From positions 1 to 55,428 of the forward strand of contig NZ_RYFF01000037.1 in NCBI RefSeq assembly GCF_004138165.1: 55,428 bases of DNA, read 5' to 3'. Shown here piece after piece: positions 43,127 to 53,900 of the stretch. The position numbers and the translations under genes were made by a program. Source of the stretch: Candidatus Chloroploca sp. Khr17. Its GTDB lineage: Bacteria; Chloroflexota; Chloroflexia; Chloroflexales; Chloroflexaceae. The first letter of the stretch is position 1, and each line of letters starts with the position of its first letter. The notes below the pieces were generated by a model. It was given only the letters and a program-made list of their open reading frames with translations. It ran no database searches and was not told the origin of the DNA.

Positions 43127-44740
43127 ATGTCGCTTACAGCAACATTACTCGTGCGCAATGCGCGCATTGCCACCCTTGATCCAGCCCGGCCTTACGCCGA
43201 AGCCATGGCCGTCGTTGGCGAGCGCATTGCCTGGCTCGGCAGTGACGCCGATGCCGCCACCTGGCATGGCCCTGCCACCAAGGTGCTCGATGCCGAGGGG
43301 CGCCGCATCCTGCCTGGCCTGATTGATAGCCATTTCCATCTGCTCTCCGGTGCCCTCAGCCTCGGTCAGCTTGCCCTCGAAGATGCCGCCGATCTTGAAG
43401 AGGTGCAGGCCCGCCTCCGCACGGCTGCGACGCCGCTTCCTCCAGATGCCTGGCTGATCGGAAGAGGCTGGAAATATCGCCTCTTTGCTGGCGGCGAGAC
43501 CATCCATCGCCACCTCCTCGATGCCGTGGTGCCTGATCGTCCGGTCTTCCTGACGGCCTTTGATGGTCATACCGCCTGGGCCAATACGAGAGCACTCCAG
43601 ATGGCAGGTATGCTGCATGGTGCCGAGACAGGCAGTGACTTCAGTACGGTGGTGCTCGACGACGCTGGCTTCGCCACCGGCGAGTTGCGCGAGAACGAGG
43701 CGATGACGCTGGTGAGCCGCCTTCTGCCGCCTGTCACCGATGCAACCCGGCTCGCCTTGCTTCGTCAAGCGTTACGTCAACTCGCTGCCCTCGGCTTGAC
43801 CGCCATCCACAATATGGACGGCGACGAGCATCAGGTCAGGTTATTGCAACACTTGATTGCCAATGATGAGTTATCTCTGCGCGTTCTCTTGCCCCTCTCG
43901 CTCTCACCAGGCGACGATCCTGGCCGCATCAAACAATGGGCAGCAACAACCGGGCAGCTTCACGGGCCATATCTGCGCACCAGTGCGGTAAAACTCTTTA
44001 TGGATGGAGTAGTCGAGTCAAAAACAGCCCTTTTACTTGCGCCATACGCCGATGGCAGCGGCGATCTGGGCGTCGCCAACTATAGCTTCGAAGAATTTGT
44101 CCATCTGGCAAGCACAGCCGATGCGTTGGGGTTACAGGTCTTTGTCCATGCCATCGGTGACGCCGCCGTACGGCAGACGCTCGATGGCTTTGCCGCTATC
44201 CAGCATACGAACGGGCGACGTGATGCACGCCATCGCATCGAGCACGTCGAATTGCTTGATCCTGCCGACGCCCCACGTTTTGCCGAACTGGGCGTCATTG
44301 CGGCGATCCAGCCCATTCATGCCAACTTTGGGCTCGATCCGCAAAACACCTGGCGACGGATGAGCGGGCCGACACGCTGGCCCTGGGGTTTCGCATGGCG
44401 ACGGCTGCGCGACGCCGGTGCCCATCTCGCCCTGGGCAGTGACTGGCCCGTCGCCGACGCCAGCCCGCTCAAAGGCATCCACGTCGCGCTCAACCGAGAA
44501 CCTCTCGATCATGGCCTACCCAACCAACGGCTCACGCTTGACGAAGCACTTGCCGGTTACACCACCTGGGCCGCCTACGCCGGCCACCGCGACGATGATC
44601 TAGGGCAACTGACCCCAGGCTACCTCGCCGACTTCATCATCCTTGACCGCGACCCCTACAGCCTCCCCGTCGAAGAACTTGCCACCATCAAGGTCATCCT
44701 CACCATCGTCGGCGGCAAAATCATCTTCACCGCCTCCTGA
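43127..44740 (+). CDS. Amidohydrolase, YtcJ-like
   Basis: This metal-dependent hydrolase of 537 residues has the metal motif GLIDSHFHLLSG, the carbamylated-Lys site in SAVKLFMDGVVESKTALL, FVHAIGDAAVR, HRIEHVELL and the late Asp of LALGSDWPVADASP. The C-terminal strand domain is complete (DFIILDRDPYS). Such proteins cleave amides or related bonds; substrate unknown. AGGAG lies close before the ATG. It stands alone. Confidence 0.9.
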   Translation: MSLTATLLVRNARIATLDPARPYAEAMAVVGERIAWLGSDADAATWHGPATKVLDAEGRRILPGLIDSHFHLLSGALSLGQLALEDAADLEEVQARLRTAATPLPPDAWLIGRGWKYRLFAGGETIHRHLLDAVVPDRPVFLTAFDGHTAWANTRALQMAGMLHGAETGSDFSTVVLDDAGFATGELRENEAMTLVSRLLPPVTDATRLALLRQALRQLAALGLTAIHNMDGDEHQVRLLQHLIANDELSLRVLLPLSLSPGDDPGRIKQWAATTGQLHGPYLRTSAVKLFMDGVVESKTALLLAPYADGSGDLGVANYSFEEFVHLASTADALGLQVFVHAIGDAAVRQTLDGFAAIQHTNGRRDARHRIEHVELLDPADAPRFAELGVIAAIQPIHANFGLDPQNTWRRMSGPTRWPWGFAWRRLRDAGAHLALGSDWPVADASPLKGIHVALNREPLDHGLPNQRLTLDEALAGYTTWAAYAGHRDDDLGQLTPGYLADFIILDRDPYSLPVEELATIKVILTIVGGKIIFTAS

Positions 44741-44798
44741 GCACCCTCTGCGCCTCTGCGGCTCCCCGCCTCTGCGTTACATCCTCCCCCCAAACAAA

Positions 44799-44830
44799 AA
44801 CCAGGGGCGGCACCCACGCCACCCCTGGTT
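44799..44830. terminator. Hairpin between convergent amidohydrolase and hppA
   Basis: AACCAGGGG and CCCCTGGTT arms, with inner GG/CC pairs, surround a short loop. AAAAA precedes it, giving a T-run on the hppA side. Confidence 0.7.
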
Positions 44831-44854
44831 CAGATGAAGCTCTCACTTCAAACC

Positions 44855-47188
44855 TCAATCAGCGCTTGCCGGGGCCTTCACCACCTCACTGATCTGTTCC
44901 GTCTCACGCTTGCTTTGCCAGATCGCCCAGACCAGCAGGGCAAAACAAAAGATCATACCAATGATCACCGCAGGGCTACCAGGCGTAATGGTGACCACAA
45001 TCGGAGCAATAATCAGTGCCACCAAGTTGATCACTTTGATCATCGGATTGAGTGCCGGGCCTGCCGTATCCTTGAGGGGATCACCAACGGTATCACCAAC
45101 CACAGCGGCTTTATGAGGCTCGCTATGCTTGCCGCCAAAGTTGCCCTCTTCGATATACTTCTTGGCATTATCCCATGCCCCACCAGCATTCGACTGGAAG
45201 ACCGCCATCAACTGACCCGAGAGAATAATGCCGGCCAAGAAACCACCAAGTGCTTCAACCCCAAGCAAGAAGCCCACCAGAACCGGCACCATCACCGCGA
45301 TAATCCCGAGGCTGACCAATTCCTTTTGCGCAGCCGTCGTAGAAATCATCACTGCACGGGTATAATCCGGCTGAACCTTGCCCTCCATCAGGCCGGGGAT
45401 ACGGAACTGACGACGCACTTCAGTGACAATCTGCGCAGCAGCGCGCGAAACGGCACGAATAGTCAGCGCCGAGAAGAGGAAGGGCACTGCGCCACCTATC
45501 AACAGCCCAATAAAGACCGGTGGCTGCGCCACATTGATCCCCGTCAGCAACTGAACGCCCTGTTCACCCGCATCAATCAATTGCTGCTGCACTTTATTGA
45601 CATCGGTAAGGTACGAACCAAAGAGGGCCACAGCCGCAATGACTGCCGAACCGATGGCGATCCCCTTGGTAACAGCCTTCGTCGTATTGCCAACGGCATC
45701 AAGGTCATCCATCACATTACGGGCATTCTTATCGAGTCCCGCCATCTCGCCGATACCATTGGCATTATCCGAGATCGGCCCGAAGCTATCCATCGAAATC
45801 GTATTGCCCGTCAGCAAAAGCATCCCAATACCAGTCAATGAAACGCCATAGAGCACTGCGGTAAAGGCAACAATAGGATCAGCCGAAAAACTATTGAAGA
45901 TGAGCACCGAACTGAAAATCGAACCAGCGATAACCATCACCGCCCAGACGCTCGACTCCATGCCCAGCGCCAAACCCGAGAGAATATTGGTCGCCGCGCC
46001 TGTCTGCGAAGCCTTGGAGGTCTCTTTGACAGGGCTATAGTGGGTACTGGTGAAATACTCGGTAAGCTTATCAAGCACAATCGCCAGCACCAGACCAGAG
46101 AGGGTTGCCAGCAACGGGCGCCAGTCAACACTGCCATCGGGATTCGTCATGAAGAAGAAGCTCGCCACGATGCCACCGAGGGCAGCGACGACGGCAGCCA
46201 CATAGAAACCACGGTTCATCGCTGCCATGGCATTGCGGCGACGCTCATCGGTGCGCACCAGACTATTGCCAATCACCGAGGCAACCACGCCAATCGCCCG
46301 CAAGATCAACGGGAAGAGAATAAAGCGCAGATCATACTGACCATCGCCAAGCGTCCCCATAACCGCATCACCAAGCACCAGGCCCAGGATGAGCGCCGAA
46401 ACCAGCGTCACTTCAAAGCTCTCAAAGACATCCGAGGCCATCCCGGCGCAGTCACCGACATTGTCGCCGACCAGGTCAGCGATGACCGCCGCATTGCGCG
46501 GATCGTCCTCGGGAATCCCCGCCTCAACCTTGCCCACTAGGTCTGCCCCAACGTCAGCCGCTTTGGTATAGATCCCACCACCGACCCGCATAAAGAGCGC
46601 AATCAGTGAACCACCAAACCCAAAACCAAGCAAGGCATCAGGGGCGGCAATGCCAAAAACGATGAAGATGAGCGTCCCACCAAACAGGCCGAGCCCCACC
46701 GTGAGCATACCCGTCACCGAACCCGATTTGTAGGCGATCTGGAGCGCCGGATTGTAGCCTTTGCGTGCCGCCGCTGCAACCCGCACATTGCCTTCAACCG
46801 CAACACTCATGCCGACAAAACCAACCGCATACGAGAAGAGCGAGCCCATCAAAAAGGCGATAGCCCGCCCAATTGACACCCAGAGCACCGCAGCCTCTTC
46901 TGAGCCAAAACGCTCAACTGCCTCAAACGTAGGCGGGACAACCAATACGCTTGCAGCAAGGACAAACGTCAGAATAACAATTAGAATCGCAATCGTCCGA
47001 AATTGCTGACTCAGATATGCATTCGCACCTTGCTTGATAAAACCCCAGACCTCTTGCATCTTTGCCGTGCCCTTATCCTCGGCGAGAACCTGCGCCCTCA
47101 GGACAAAAGCATAGACAATACCCAAGACCGAAATGGCGAGCACAGCCCATACAGCCGCCTGCTGTAATGCATCCAGTCCTTCCAGCAT
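44855..47188 (-). CDS. hppA: H+-translocating pyrophosphatase, K+-independent type
   Basis: This protein of 777 residues has about 16 helices and couples pyrophosphate hydrolysis to proton pumping. Motifs: GGGIYTKAADVGADLVGKVE, IPEDDPRNAAVIADLVGDNV, GDTVGDPLKDTAGPALN. GNTTKA holds Lys where K+-dependent pumps have Ala, which marks the K+-independent H+ type in the family. AAGGAG lies seven bases before the ATG. The pump can recover energy from biosynthetic pyrophosphate. Confidence 0.96.
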   Translation of the reverse strand: MLEGLDALQQAAVWAVLAISVLGIVYAFVLRAQVLAEDKGTAKMQEVWGFIKQGANAYLSQQFRTIAILIVILTFVLAASVLVVPPTFEAVERFGSEEAAVLWVSIGRAIAFLMGSLFSYAVGFVGMSVAVEGNVRVAAAARKGYNPALQIAYKSGSVTGMLTVGLGLFGGTLIFIVFGIAAPDALLGFGFGGSLIALFMRVGGGIYTKAADVGADLVGKVEAGIPEDDPRNAAVIADLVGDNVGDCAGMASDVFESFEVTLVSALILGLVLGDAVMGTLGDGQYDLRFILFPLILRAIGVVASVIGNSLVRTDERRRNAMAAMNRGFYVAAVVAALGGIVASFFFMTNPDGSVDWRPLLATLSGLVLAIVLDKLTEYFTSTHYSPVKETSKASQTGAATNILSGLALGMESSVWAVMVIAGSIFSSVLIFNSFSADPIVAFTAVLYGVSLTGIGMLLLTGNTISMDSFGPISDNANGIGEMAGLDKNARNVMDDLDAVGNTTKAVTKGIAIGSAVIAAVALFGSYLTDVNKVQQQLIDAGEQGVQLLTGINVAQPPVFIGLLIGGAVPFLFSALTIRAVSRAAAQIVTEVRRQFRIPGLMEGKVQPDYTRAVMISTTAAQKELVSLGIIAVMVPVLVGFLLGVEALGGFLAGIILSGQLMAVFQSNAGGAWDNAKKYIEEGNFGGKHSEPHKAAVVGDTVGDPLKDTAGPALNPMIKVINLVALIIAPIVVTITPGSPAVIIGMIFCFALLVWAIWQSKRETEQISEVVKAPASAD

Positions 47189-47437
47189 CGCACAACTCCT
47201 TCGTTGCAGTGGGGGACTACATCAGCTTCAAGAACATGACGGGTAGCAAATAAGATATGCCTGAGGCATCAGCATATGTAACAATGCGACAACGTAACCC
47301 CATGATGGGGCATCTCGATGTACGCTGTTAGGGGAAATCCGAGCCCGGTGCCTGTCGATCAAGCCACCTACGGCGGACTTATTCTAGCACATGAAGGCTT
47401 GAATTGTAAAGATTGCCAAAGTAGACAAATGAGAACC

Positions 47438-47484
47438 GAAGGCCTCGTGCCGGGGCAGCCAAGTTGCCTCGGCACGAGGCCTTC
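47438..47484. terminator. Hairpin after the peptidase gene
   Basis: GAAGGCCTCGTGCCG and CGGCACGAGGCCTTC are exact arms around GGGCAGCCAAGTTGCCT, which itself pairs in part. It lies five bases beyond the peptidase stop. The stretch to hppA (47189-47437) shows no gene. Confidence 0.7.
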
Positions 47485-47488
47485 AGCT

Positions 47489-50400
47489 TCAGTTCCCAGA
47501 CCGTTGCAAACTAGGCAGGAAGACCTGATAGCGCTCAAATGAGAGCGGCGTAAAGGTACCCTTGAACGTGAAATGACTCGTATTGCCCGCACGATCCGTT
47601 GCCCGTGCGATGATCCGCAAGTCACCCGGAGCTATCGGCACAATGCTTTGATAGATGCCTGAGCCAGGATCGGTTTGTTCAAGCGCACGGTTTTCCCAGG
47701 TGCGCCCATCAGGGCCAATGTAGATCATGCTGACATTGGCAATGCCGCTTCGCCCAAACTCTGTGTTGAGCGAGATGTCACGCACCTGTATTTCTACAAG
47801 CGCCTCCGTCGCCTGTGCGAGTTCGATGTTGACATCAGGTGAACGGACAGCGACCGACTCGATGATGGGAGGCATCGTATCGCTCCGTAGCGCGAGGATC
47901 TCTCCGGTGAGCAACCTCGGATCGGGATCTTCATAGAAGACCTGGAAGACAAGTTGACGGTATGGGCGTAAGGTGCCAATTTTGCCACCAGGACTAGTCC
48001 GGAACTGTGCGATCGCGGTCACCAACTGATCACGCTGCAATTCCCCTTCGCCAACCGTGCTGTACGCAAACATTTTGTCGGGGAACCAGATCCCAATCCC
48101 CGCCGGAAACGCTGGTTCAATGTCGGTCTCAATGATCGGACTCGACGTCTCTGTCACCACCTGGGTGATCTGCGGATCAAAGCCCTCCCGTTCATCATAG
48201 ATACCACCAATCATCACCACATCTCGCACCCGCAAGCGTTCCGTACTGCCGTTGCTGAGCGCACTGATATCGTAGGCAAGGTTGGGCAAGACTGGTACGG
48301 CAATCTGGTTGTTCTCAAAAAGCCGCGGCGGTCGGACAAAAGCCTCGCCAAAGCTATCCTCCACCTTGATACTCTCGGGGCCAGGCCGCAGGATCGTACT
48401 CCCCGTCCGAAGAACCGGGACAAAATTCTCGCGGCTGAGATCAATAGTGAAGGTGATGGTACGGGTGAGACGTCCCAGACGATCGGGTTGAATCGGTGTA
48501 TTGATCTCGAGCGGTGCTGTCTGGGTTGGTGATGGATCCTCCAGTGGCGGCGGCAAGGGGTTTTCCATCTGCACCCGAATAAAGGGCAAGCCATAGAGCG
48601 TCATAATGCTGATCGCTTTGTAGTCATACGCGCTCAGCGTCGTCGAGTTGCGTACATAGCGCTGCTTGGACTTGACCAGCGCTTCGCCAATCGTTGGCCC
48701 AATTGGGAAGAGACTCTGGGCAGGTGAACGACCGAACGCTAGCACCTCAACTTTACGCGCCAGTTCCTCGGTAAGCAACACCGATAGCCGCTCAGAGTAG
48801 TCAATCCCGTCTGTGGTTCCATACCCATAGCCGGTATTGCCAATCCAGTTGCCGCCGTGACGGTTCAGTGCTTCAGCAAAGTCAGCCCGGTAGAGCAACG
48901 GCATCCCTTCGGCAAGCGCCCCAGTATGCACGTTGTAGCCACTGTGGCACCCGACCGAATAGCCAAGCGTCCCCATGAAGTAGACTCCAGGCGACGAAAA
49001 TTCATACTCCGGCACCAGCAAGCGCTCGGCCGGGAAGTTGCCTGTGCGATCTTCAACCGCAGGCAATAATTGCCAGTGGTCAAAGTGGGCATTCACCGAG
49101 TTGAGCGCGAGCGGATTCGATTGCAGGTTGACAAAGCCATCTTGTGGTAACGGAAAGTCGGTGTCAAGCCGCCCATCAAACCAGGTGCGCTCAAGATCCG
49201 GGCGCGTCCATCGATCATTGATCAAGGAGTTGACTTCCTGAGGAAATGACCTAGTCGTCGTTAAAATACTGGTAACTGCCTGAGCTTGATCGGTCAAAAA
49301 GTCATATCCCGTCACTGAAGCACGGGCAGGCCCCGGTTGACCGTCACCTTGCGAGGTTACATCAATGTGCGACGGTCTGTTGGTGTATTCGCTACCATCA
49401 AGCTGTGCATTCAGATAGTTGGCGATGTCTTTGGGGGTCTCAACAATCCGTCCAACTGCCAGTTGCGGCAGATGGAAGGGATACCCATAAAAACGATACG
49501 GCCGCCCTGCGCCATACGGGCTATCCGTCAAGAGCATCCGATAACGCAAGGCAGCCCCAAGCGCACTATCGGGGATGAGCATATCCCGTCCACCCACGAG
49601 GTCACGGGTGTACGCCAGATAATCAGCCTCGTTGGCAATCGTGGTGAGATCCGGAACACGAAAGAACGGCACAATATTGTCACCACCAATTAAGACAATG
49701 TTACGGACATTCGGGAATGTGATCCGCGCATCTTCAGCCGCATTCCCATAATAAAATTCCGCATTTGTATTGGTGATGGAAGTTGTCTGTGTCGCTGCTT
49801 CGATCAGGTTGTCGATCAGGCCCGCAACATAGCTGGCATAGAGGGGGTTCCCTTGATTGGCATCCCAGAGATCATACACATCCGTGATCGTAGCCGTCGA
49901 CGCTCTGCCAGACATCATTGGCTCTAAGCGGCCCAGATCGAGTACGATGCCATATTCAGGTGGAGCACCGTTGCTCTGCGGCGGACTCGACGCAAAGCGA
50001 TCAAGCGCAAAGCCTATCGAGCTAATAGTGCCCGTCTGAGGATTTTCATCAGGCCCATAGATCTGCGCTAGACGCTGCGGGTGGTGAATATACAATGTTG
50101 TGATTTGCTCAGGTCTGACATCGCCTCCACCAGGCAAACTGGAAAAATCAAGCCGCAGTTCTACCTCTGGTGCCGATGGGGGTATCGTCAACTCACTCCC
50201 ATCGAGACGTACCCCGAGACGGTACGGCAACGCATTCGTATCTCCGATAGGGTCTGCGCCGTTGTGCGGCACGACAACCACATAGTAGACCCCCGGCACC
50301 CAGATCAAGGTGTCAATCGTTTCGGGCGTACGACCACTGTTGATGCTGATGGCCCCGATGCTGCCTCCGATCGCCCCGATGCTCCCTCCGATCGCCCCGA

Positions 50401-50929
50401 TGCTCCCTCCGATCGCCCCGATGCTCCCTCCGATCGCCCCGATGCTCCCTCCGATCGCCCCGATGCTCCCTCCGATCGCCCCGATGCTCCCACCAACCTG
50501 CGTAATGCCCTCGAGACCCGGAACCCCAGGATCAAAGTTAAGATCAATCCCAGCTTCAGGATCAGGCCCTCCACCAAACACCAGATCATAATCGGCAGGT
50601 AAACCATCCAGCACAATCTGGATGCGCGAGGCAGGCCGGGCAACCACCATGCGAAAGAAATCAACATCGGTCGAACGATCAATGACGCCTGTTATCGTCT
50701 GCTCCCAACTCTGGAGGGTGCGATCACCGATCGACTCGGCAGCTTGCGGTCGATCATTTGAATTGGTACCAGGCGCTTCTTGTTCGATATACGGAGGAAG
50801 TTTGGTGACTTCACTCAACATAGCCGCAGGAACCTCAACCGGCTCGGCCAGAGCAGTGGCAGTAGGCTGCCTCCCTAATGGCGCCACAAGAAGGGCCATC
50901 AAGAGCAGCATAATAAGTTGACGTGGCAT
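47489..50929 (-). CDS. Secreted C25 (gingipain-like) peptidase with heptad repeats
   Basis: This protein of 1146 residues has a signal peptide (LIMLLLMALLVAPLG). A prepeptidase-like beta domain follows at residues about 60-130, then seven tandem GGSIGAI repeats (about 146-194). The caspase-like core has ITFPNVRNIVLIGGDNIVPFF, the His region SVNAHFDHWQLLPA (about 613) and the Cys of GYSVGCHSGYNVHTG (about 660), fitting the His-Cys dyad of C25. A beta-rich C-terminus ends YQVFLPSLQRSGN. CGGAG lies eight bases before the ATG. It starts 60 bases after the cyclase gene on the same strand, so co-transcription is likely. Its target is unknown. Confidence 0.85.
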   Translation of the reverse strand: MPRQLIMLLLMALLVAPLGRQPTATALAEPVEVPAAMLSEVTKLPPYIEQEAPGTNSNDRPQAAESIGDRTLQSWEQTITGVIDRSTDVDFFRMVVARPASRIQIVLDGLPADYDLVFGGGPDPEAGIDLNFDPGVPGLEGITQVGGSIGAIGGSIGAIGGSIGAIGGSIGAIGGSIGAIGGSIGAIGGSIGAISINSGRTPETIDTLIWVPGVYYVVVVPHNGADPIGDTNALPYRLGVRLDGSELTIPPSAPEVELRLDFSSLPGGGDVRPEQITTLYIHHPQRLAQIYGPDENPQTGTISSIGFALDRFASSPPQSNGAPPEYGIVLDLGRLEPMMSGRASTATITDVYDLWDANQGNPLYASYVAGLIDNLIEAATQTTSITNTNAEFYYGNAAEDARITFPNVRNIVLIGGDNIVPFFRVPDLTTIANEADYLAYTRDLVGGRDMLIPDSALGAALRYRMLLTDSPYGAGRPYRFYGYPFHLPQLAVGRIVETPKDIANYLNAQLDGSEYTNRPSHIDVTSQGDGQPGPARASVTGYDFLTDQAQAVTSILTTTRSFPQEVNSLINDRWTRPDLERTWFDGRLDTDFPLPQDGFVNLQSNPLALNSVNAHFDHWQLLPAVEDRTGNFPAERLLVPEYEFSSPGVYFMGTLGYSVGCHSGYNVHTGALAEGMPLLYRADFAEALNRHGGNWIGNTGYGYGTTDGIDYSERLSVLLTEELARKVEVLAFGRSPAQSLFPIGPTIGEALVKSKQRYVRNSTTLSAYDYKAISIMTLYGLPFIRVQMENPLPPPLEDPSPTQTAPLEINTPIQPDRLGRLTRTITFTIDLSRENFVPVLRTGSTILRPGPESIKVEDSFGEAFVRPPRLFENNQIAVPVLPNLAYDISALSNGSTERLRVRDVVMIGGIYDEREGFDPQITQVVTETSSPIIETDIEPAFPAGIGIWFPDKMFAYSTVGEGELQRDQLVTAIAQFRTSPGGKIGTLRPYRQLVFQVFYEDPDPRLLTGEILALRSDTMPPIIESVAVRSPDVNIELAQATEALVEIQVRDISLNTEFGRSGIANVSMIYIGPDGRTWENRALEQTDPGSGIYQSIVPIAPGDLRIIARATDRAGNTSHFTFKGTFTPLSFERYQVFLPSLQRSGN
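50348..50494 (-). repeat. 21-bp minisatellite, seven units, inside the peptidase gene
   Basis: Seven units of 21 bases (plus strand GATCGCCCCGATGCTCCCTCC), nearly identical, encode GGSIGAI. The first and last units differ slightly. Every reading frame of the block is open. Gain or loss of units keeps the frame. Confidence 0.95.
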
Positions 50930-50989
50930 GCATACGCTCCGATCTTAGGTAACAGAAGCAGTCGACACAGCGGGGTTGCTCACGCGAGC

Positions 50990-53900
50990 TTATAACGCCT
51001 GAACCAGCGCGAGATCGCGTTGGGCATCAAGTTCAGCAAAGATGGCCTGAGCTTCGGCGCGTGCCTGCGCAGCGGTCTCGCGATCACCCATCGCAAGCGC
51101 AAGGCGCGCTTGCTGATAGCGTGTTTTCCCCAACTCATAGCGATTATCAAGTTTGCTCAACCCAGTATAACTTGTCTCCAGACATGCCTGCGCTTTGGCA
51201 AAATCGCCAGATACCAGAGCCACCTGCGCACTGACCCGATGCGCGGTAGCCTCTTCGACTTTCATCGCCAGTTCGGCAGCTAAGATAAAAGCCCGTTCAG
51301 CATGGAGCCGAGCAACGGCGAGATCGCCCAGCGCCAGCGCCGCTTCAGCTGTTAAACGCAACACCTCGGGCAAAAAATTACGTGCGTTGATCTGCTGCAA
51401 GGTCTCAAGCGCCTCCAGAAAGAGCGGCATCGCATCAGCCGGGCGCCCCTGCAACAACAAGACCTCACCACGATTGTAGGTTGTGACCGCGACCCCTAGC
51501 GTCGAGCCGATCCGCGCAAACATGGCATTGCTCAGTTTATAGAGCTCACCGGCACGTTCAAGTTGATTGCGCCCCACCAGCACAACCGCAAGGTTATTCG
51601 AGGTACGCGCAATGGCCTGTACATCACCAATATTCTCACTTATCGCCAGGCTCTGTTCATAACAGGCGATCGTATCGGCCCACTGGCCCATATTCAGATA
51701 GACCATGCCAAGATTATTGAGCGTATCGCTCAAACCATCCAGCACGTTCTGTTGCGCAAAGAGAGCACGCGCCTGATCGAGGGCCGCGATCGCTTGATCG
51801 AGGATGCTTTGATCGCGATAGATCAGGCCCAAGAGTTTGAAGGTATGGGCTTGCTCTGACAGATTGCCCGCCTGTTCGGCCAACGCTTTGCCCTTCGAAG
51901 CCCATTCAATCGACTCGGCATACTTGCTCTGCCGAAAAAAGAGCCCGGCCCCAAGCAGATAACAACGCGCAAGCTCTTCCCCTCTTTCGAGCGACATTCC
52001 TTCCATGCCGGTACGTAACCAGGTAAATGCCTGTTCATAGTGCGAACGACGTTCCTCGACACTTGCCAGCAGACGATACATCCGCAGCCAGTTCTCTTCG
52101 CCGGGGGCTGTCAGTTTGAGCGCTTCCCCAAAATGAACTTCGGCATCGTCATACTCACCGAGCAATAACCGCAAATCGCCACTCTGCTCATGGATCAAGA
52201 TAAGTTGTTGCTTCAACGACGGCGTAGCCTGCACCTCTTGCAGCCGCTGGGCGACCGTCAGGGCAATCCCATAGAGGGCCAGCGCATCACGATTCGCAAA
52301 ACGTTGCGTTGCCTGTTCTGCGGCACGGATGTGATACGCAAGCGCCTGATCCCACGCTTCAGCCTGCAAATAGTGCCAGGCCAACACAGGCAGATGAGGT
52401 TCGAGTTGGCTACCTGCCAATGCCTCGATCCGGTGGGCCACCTGCTCATGCAAGACCCGCCGCCGAGCATAGAGAATCGCCTCATAGGCTACATCACGTA
52501 ACAGGGCATGCCGGAAAAGGTAGCTCAGAATCTGATCAAGTTGCTCGGCCTGGATCAATTCAAAACTCACCAGACACATTAGCCCTTCATCAAGTGGCGA
52601 CTGGCTCGCATACACACCTTCAATGATCGGGCGTTGAAAACGGCGCCCAATCACCGAGGCAACTTGGAGCAACGCCTGGCGCGGTTCATCCAGACGATCG
52701 AGGCGAGCTAGCAAGAGGCCTTCGATACTCCCCGGCAATTGAACCTCGTCGAGCGTACGCTCAAGCCGCCATTCACCCTTTTCCGTACGGCAAAGCACCT
52801 GTTCAGCGACCAGGGCATGGAACAACTCTTCAATAAAGAAGGGATTGCCCTGCGTGCGCTCAAGCAGCGGCAAGATTTCGGCGGGCGGTTCAGTGCCCCC
52901 CAGCAATTCACGCAAGAGCGCTACGCAATCTTCACTCGTAAGTTCACCTAACGGGATCTTGGCCGTCGTCGGCGTCTCAATCCAAAGGGCTGTGATCGGC
53001 GTATCAGGCCGATAGGTCACCAGCAATAAGAGCGGCAAGTCAACTGCGGCAAGGGCTAGTTGACTCAAAAGCTCATGTGAAGGCAGATCCGCCCAGTGAA
53101 CATCTTCAATCAGGATCAGCATCCGATCTTGCCTGGTGGCCCCAGCAAAGAGCGCCACGATCAGTTCCTGGAGACGGTCGTGCCGTTGTTCAGGTGAAAG
53201 CGACGTGGTCAGCGGGCTCTCTTCCAGCGCAACTCCAAGCGCATCACCAAGCAGAGGCGTAAACCGCTCGAGGTCAGGGGCAAGCTGACGTACACGGATA
53301 GCAAGCCGTGTTGTCAACTCAGGTTCGTGCAAATAGCGCACCGACAAGGTCAACAGCGTGCGCAAAGGGCCACGTACAGCAGCGTACGGTGTCCGCTGAT
53401 CATAGCTTTGACACTCACCCAGATAGATCGAAAACGACGGCATCGCCCGTCCATCAGGTGCCATGCTCGCAATCACGAGACGTTGCAACAACTCTTCGGC
53501 AAGCCGGGTCTTACCGGCACCAGCATCACCCACTAACGCCAGCATCCGACCATGCCCCAGCAACGCATCACTCGCCAGATCGAGCAAGGTTGCCAACTCG
53601 CGATCACGCCCAATCAAGGGGGTTGTCACTGTCCGTTGCTCAGACGCACCACCGCGTAACGGTATCGCAACGTCGGCAATCCGAACAACGCGTGACGGAA
53701 TGACCGGCGCACGAATACCCTTGAGTTGCAACGGTGAACTATCAACCAGGTCAAACTGACCCGCCACAATGAGTCGGGTCGCCGGAGAGATGAGCACTTC
53801 GTGATCAGCGGCCGCTGACATCAACCGTGCCGCCAGGTTCACATTCGAGCCCATCACGGTATATTCATAGCGTGTCGAGCCCCCCACCCGCCCTGCAAAG

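Noticed and set aside
44834-45841. Long plus-strand frame opposite hppA
   Set aside because: It is a shadow of a highly conserved pump gene. The protein is low in family-like features.
50081-50682. Repeat-containing frames opposite the peptidase gene (PDAPSDR or APMLPPI repeats)
   Set aside because: They exist only because a 21-base repeat keeps every frame open. No start signals were found.
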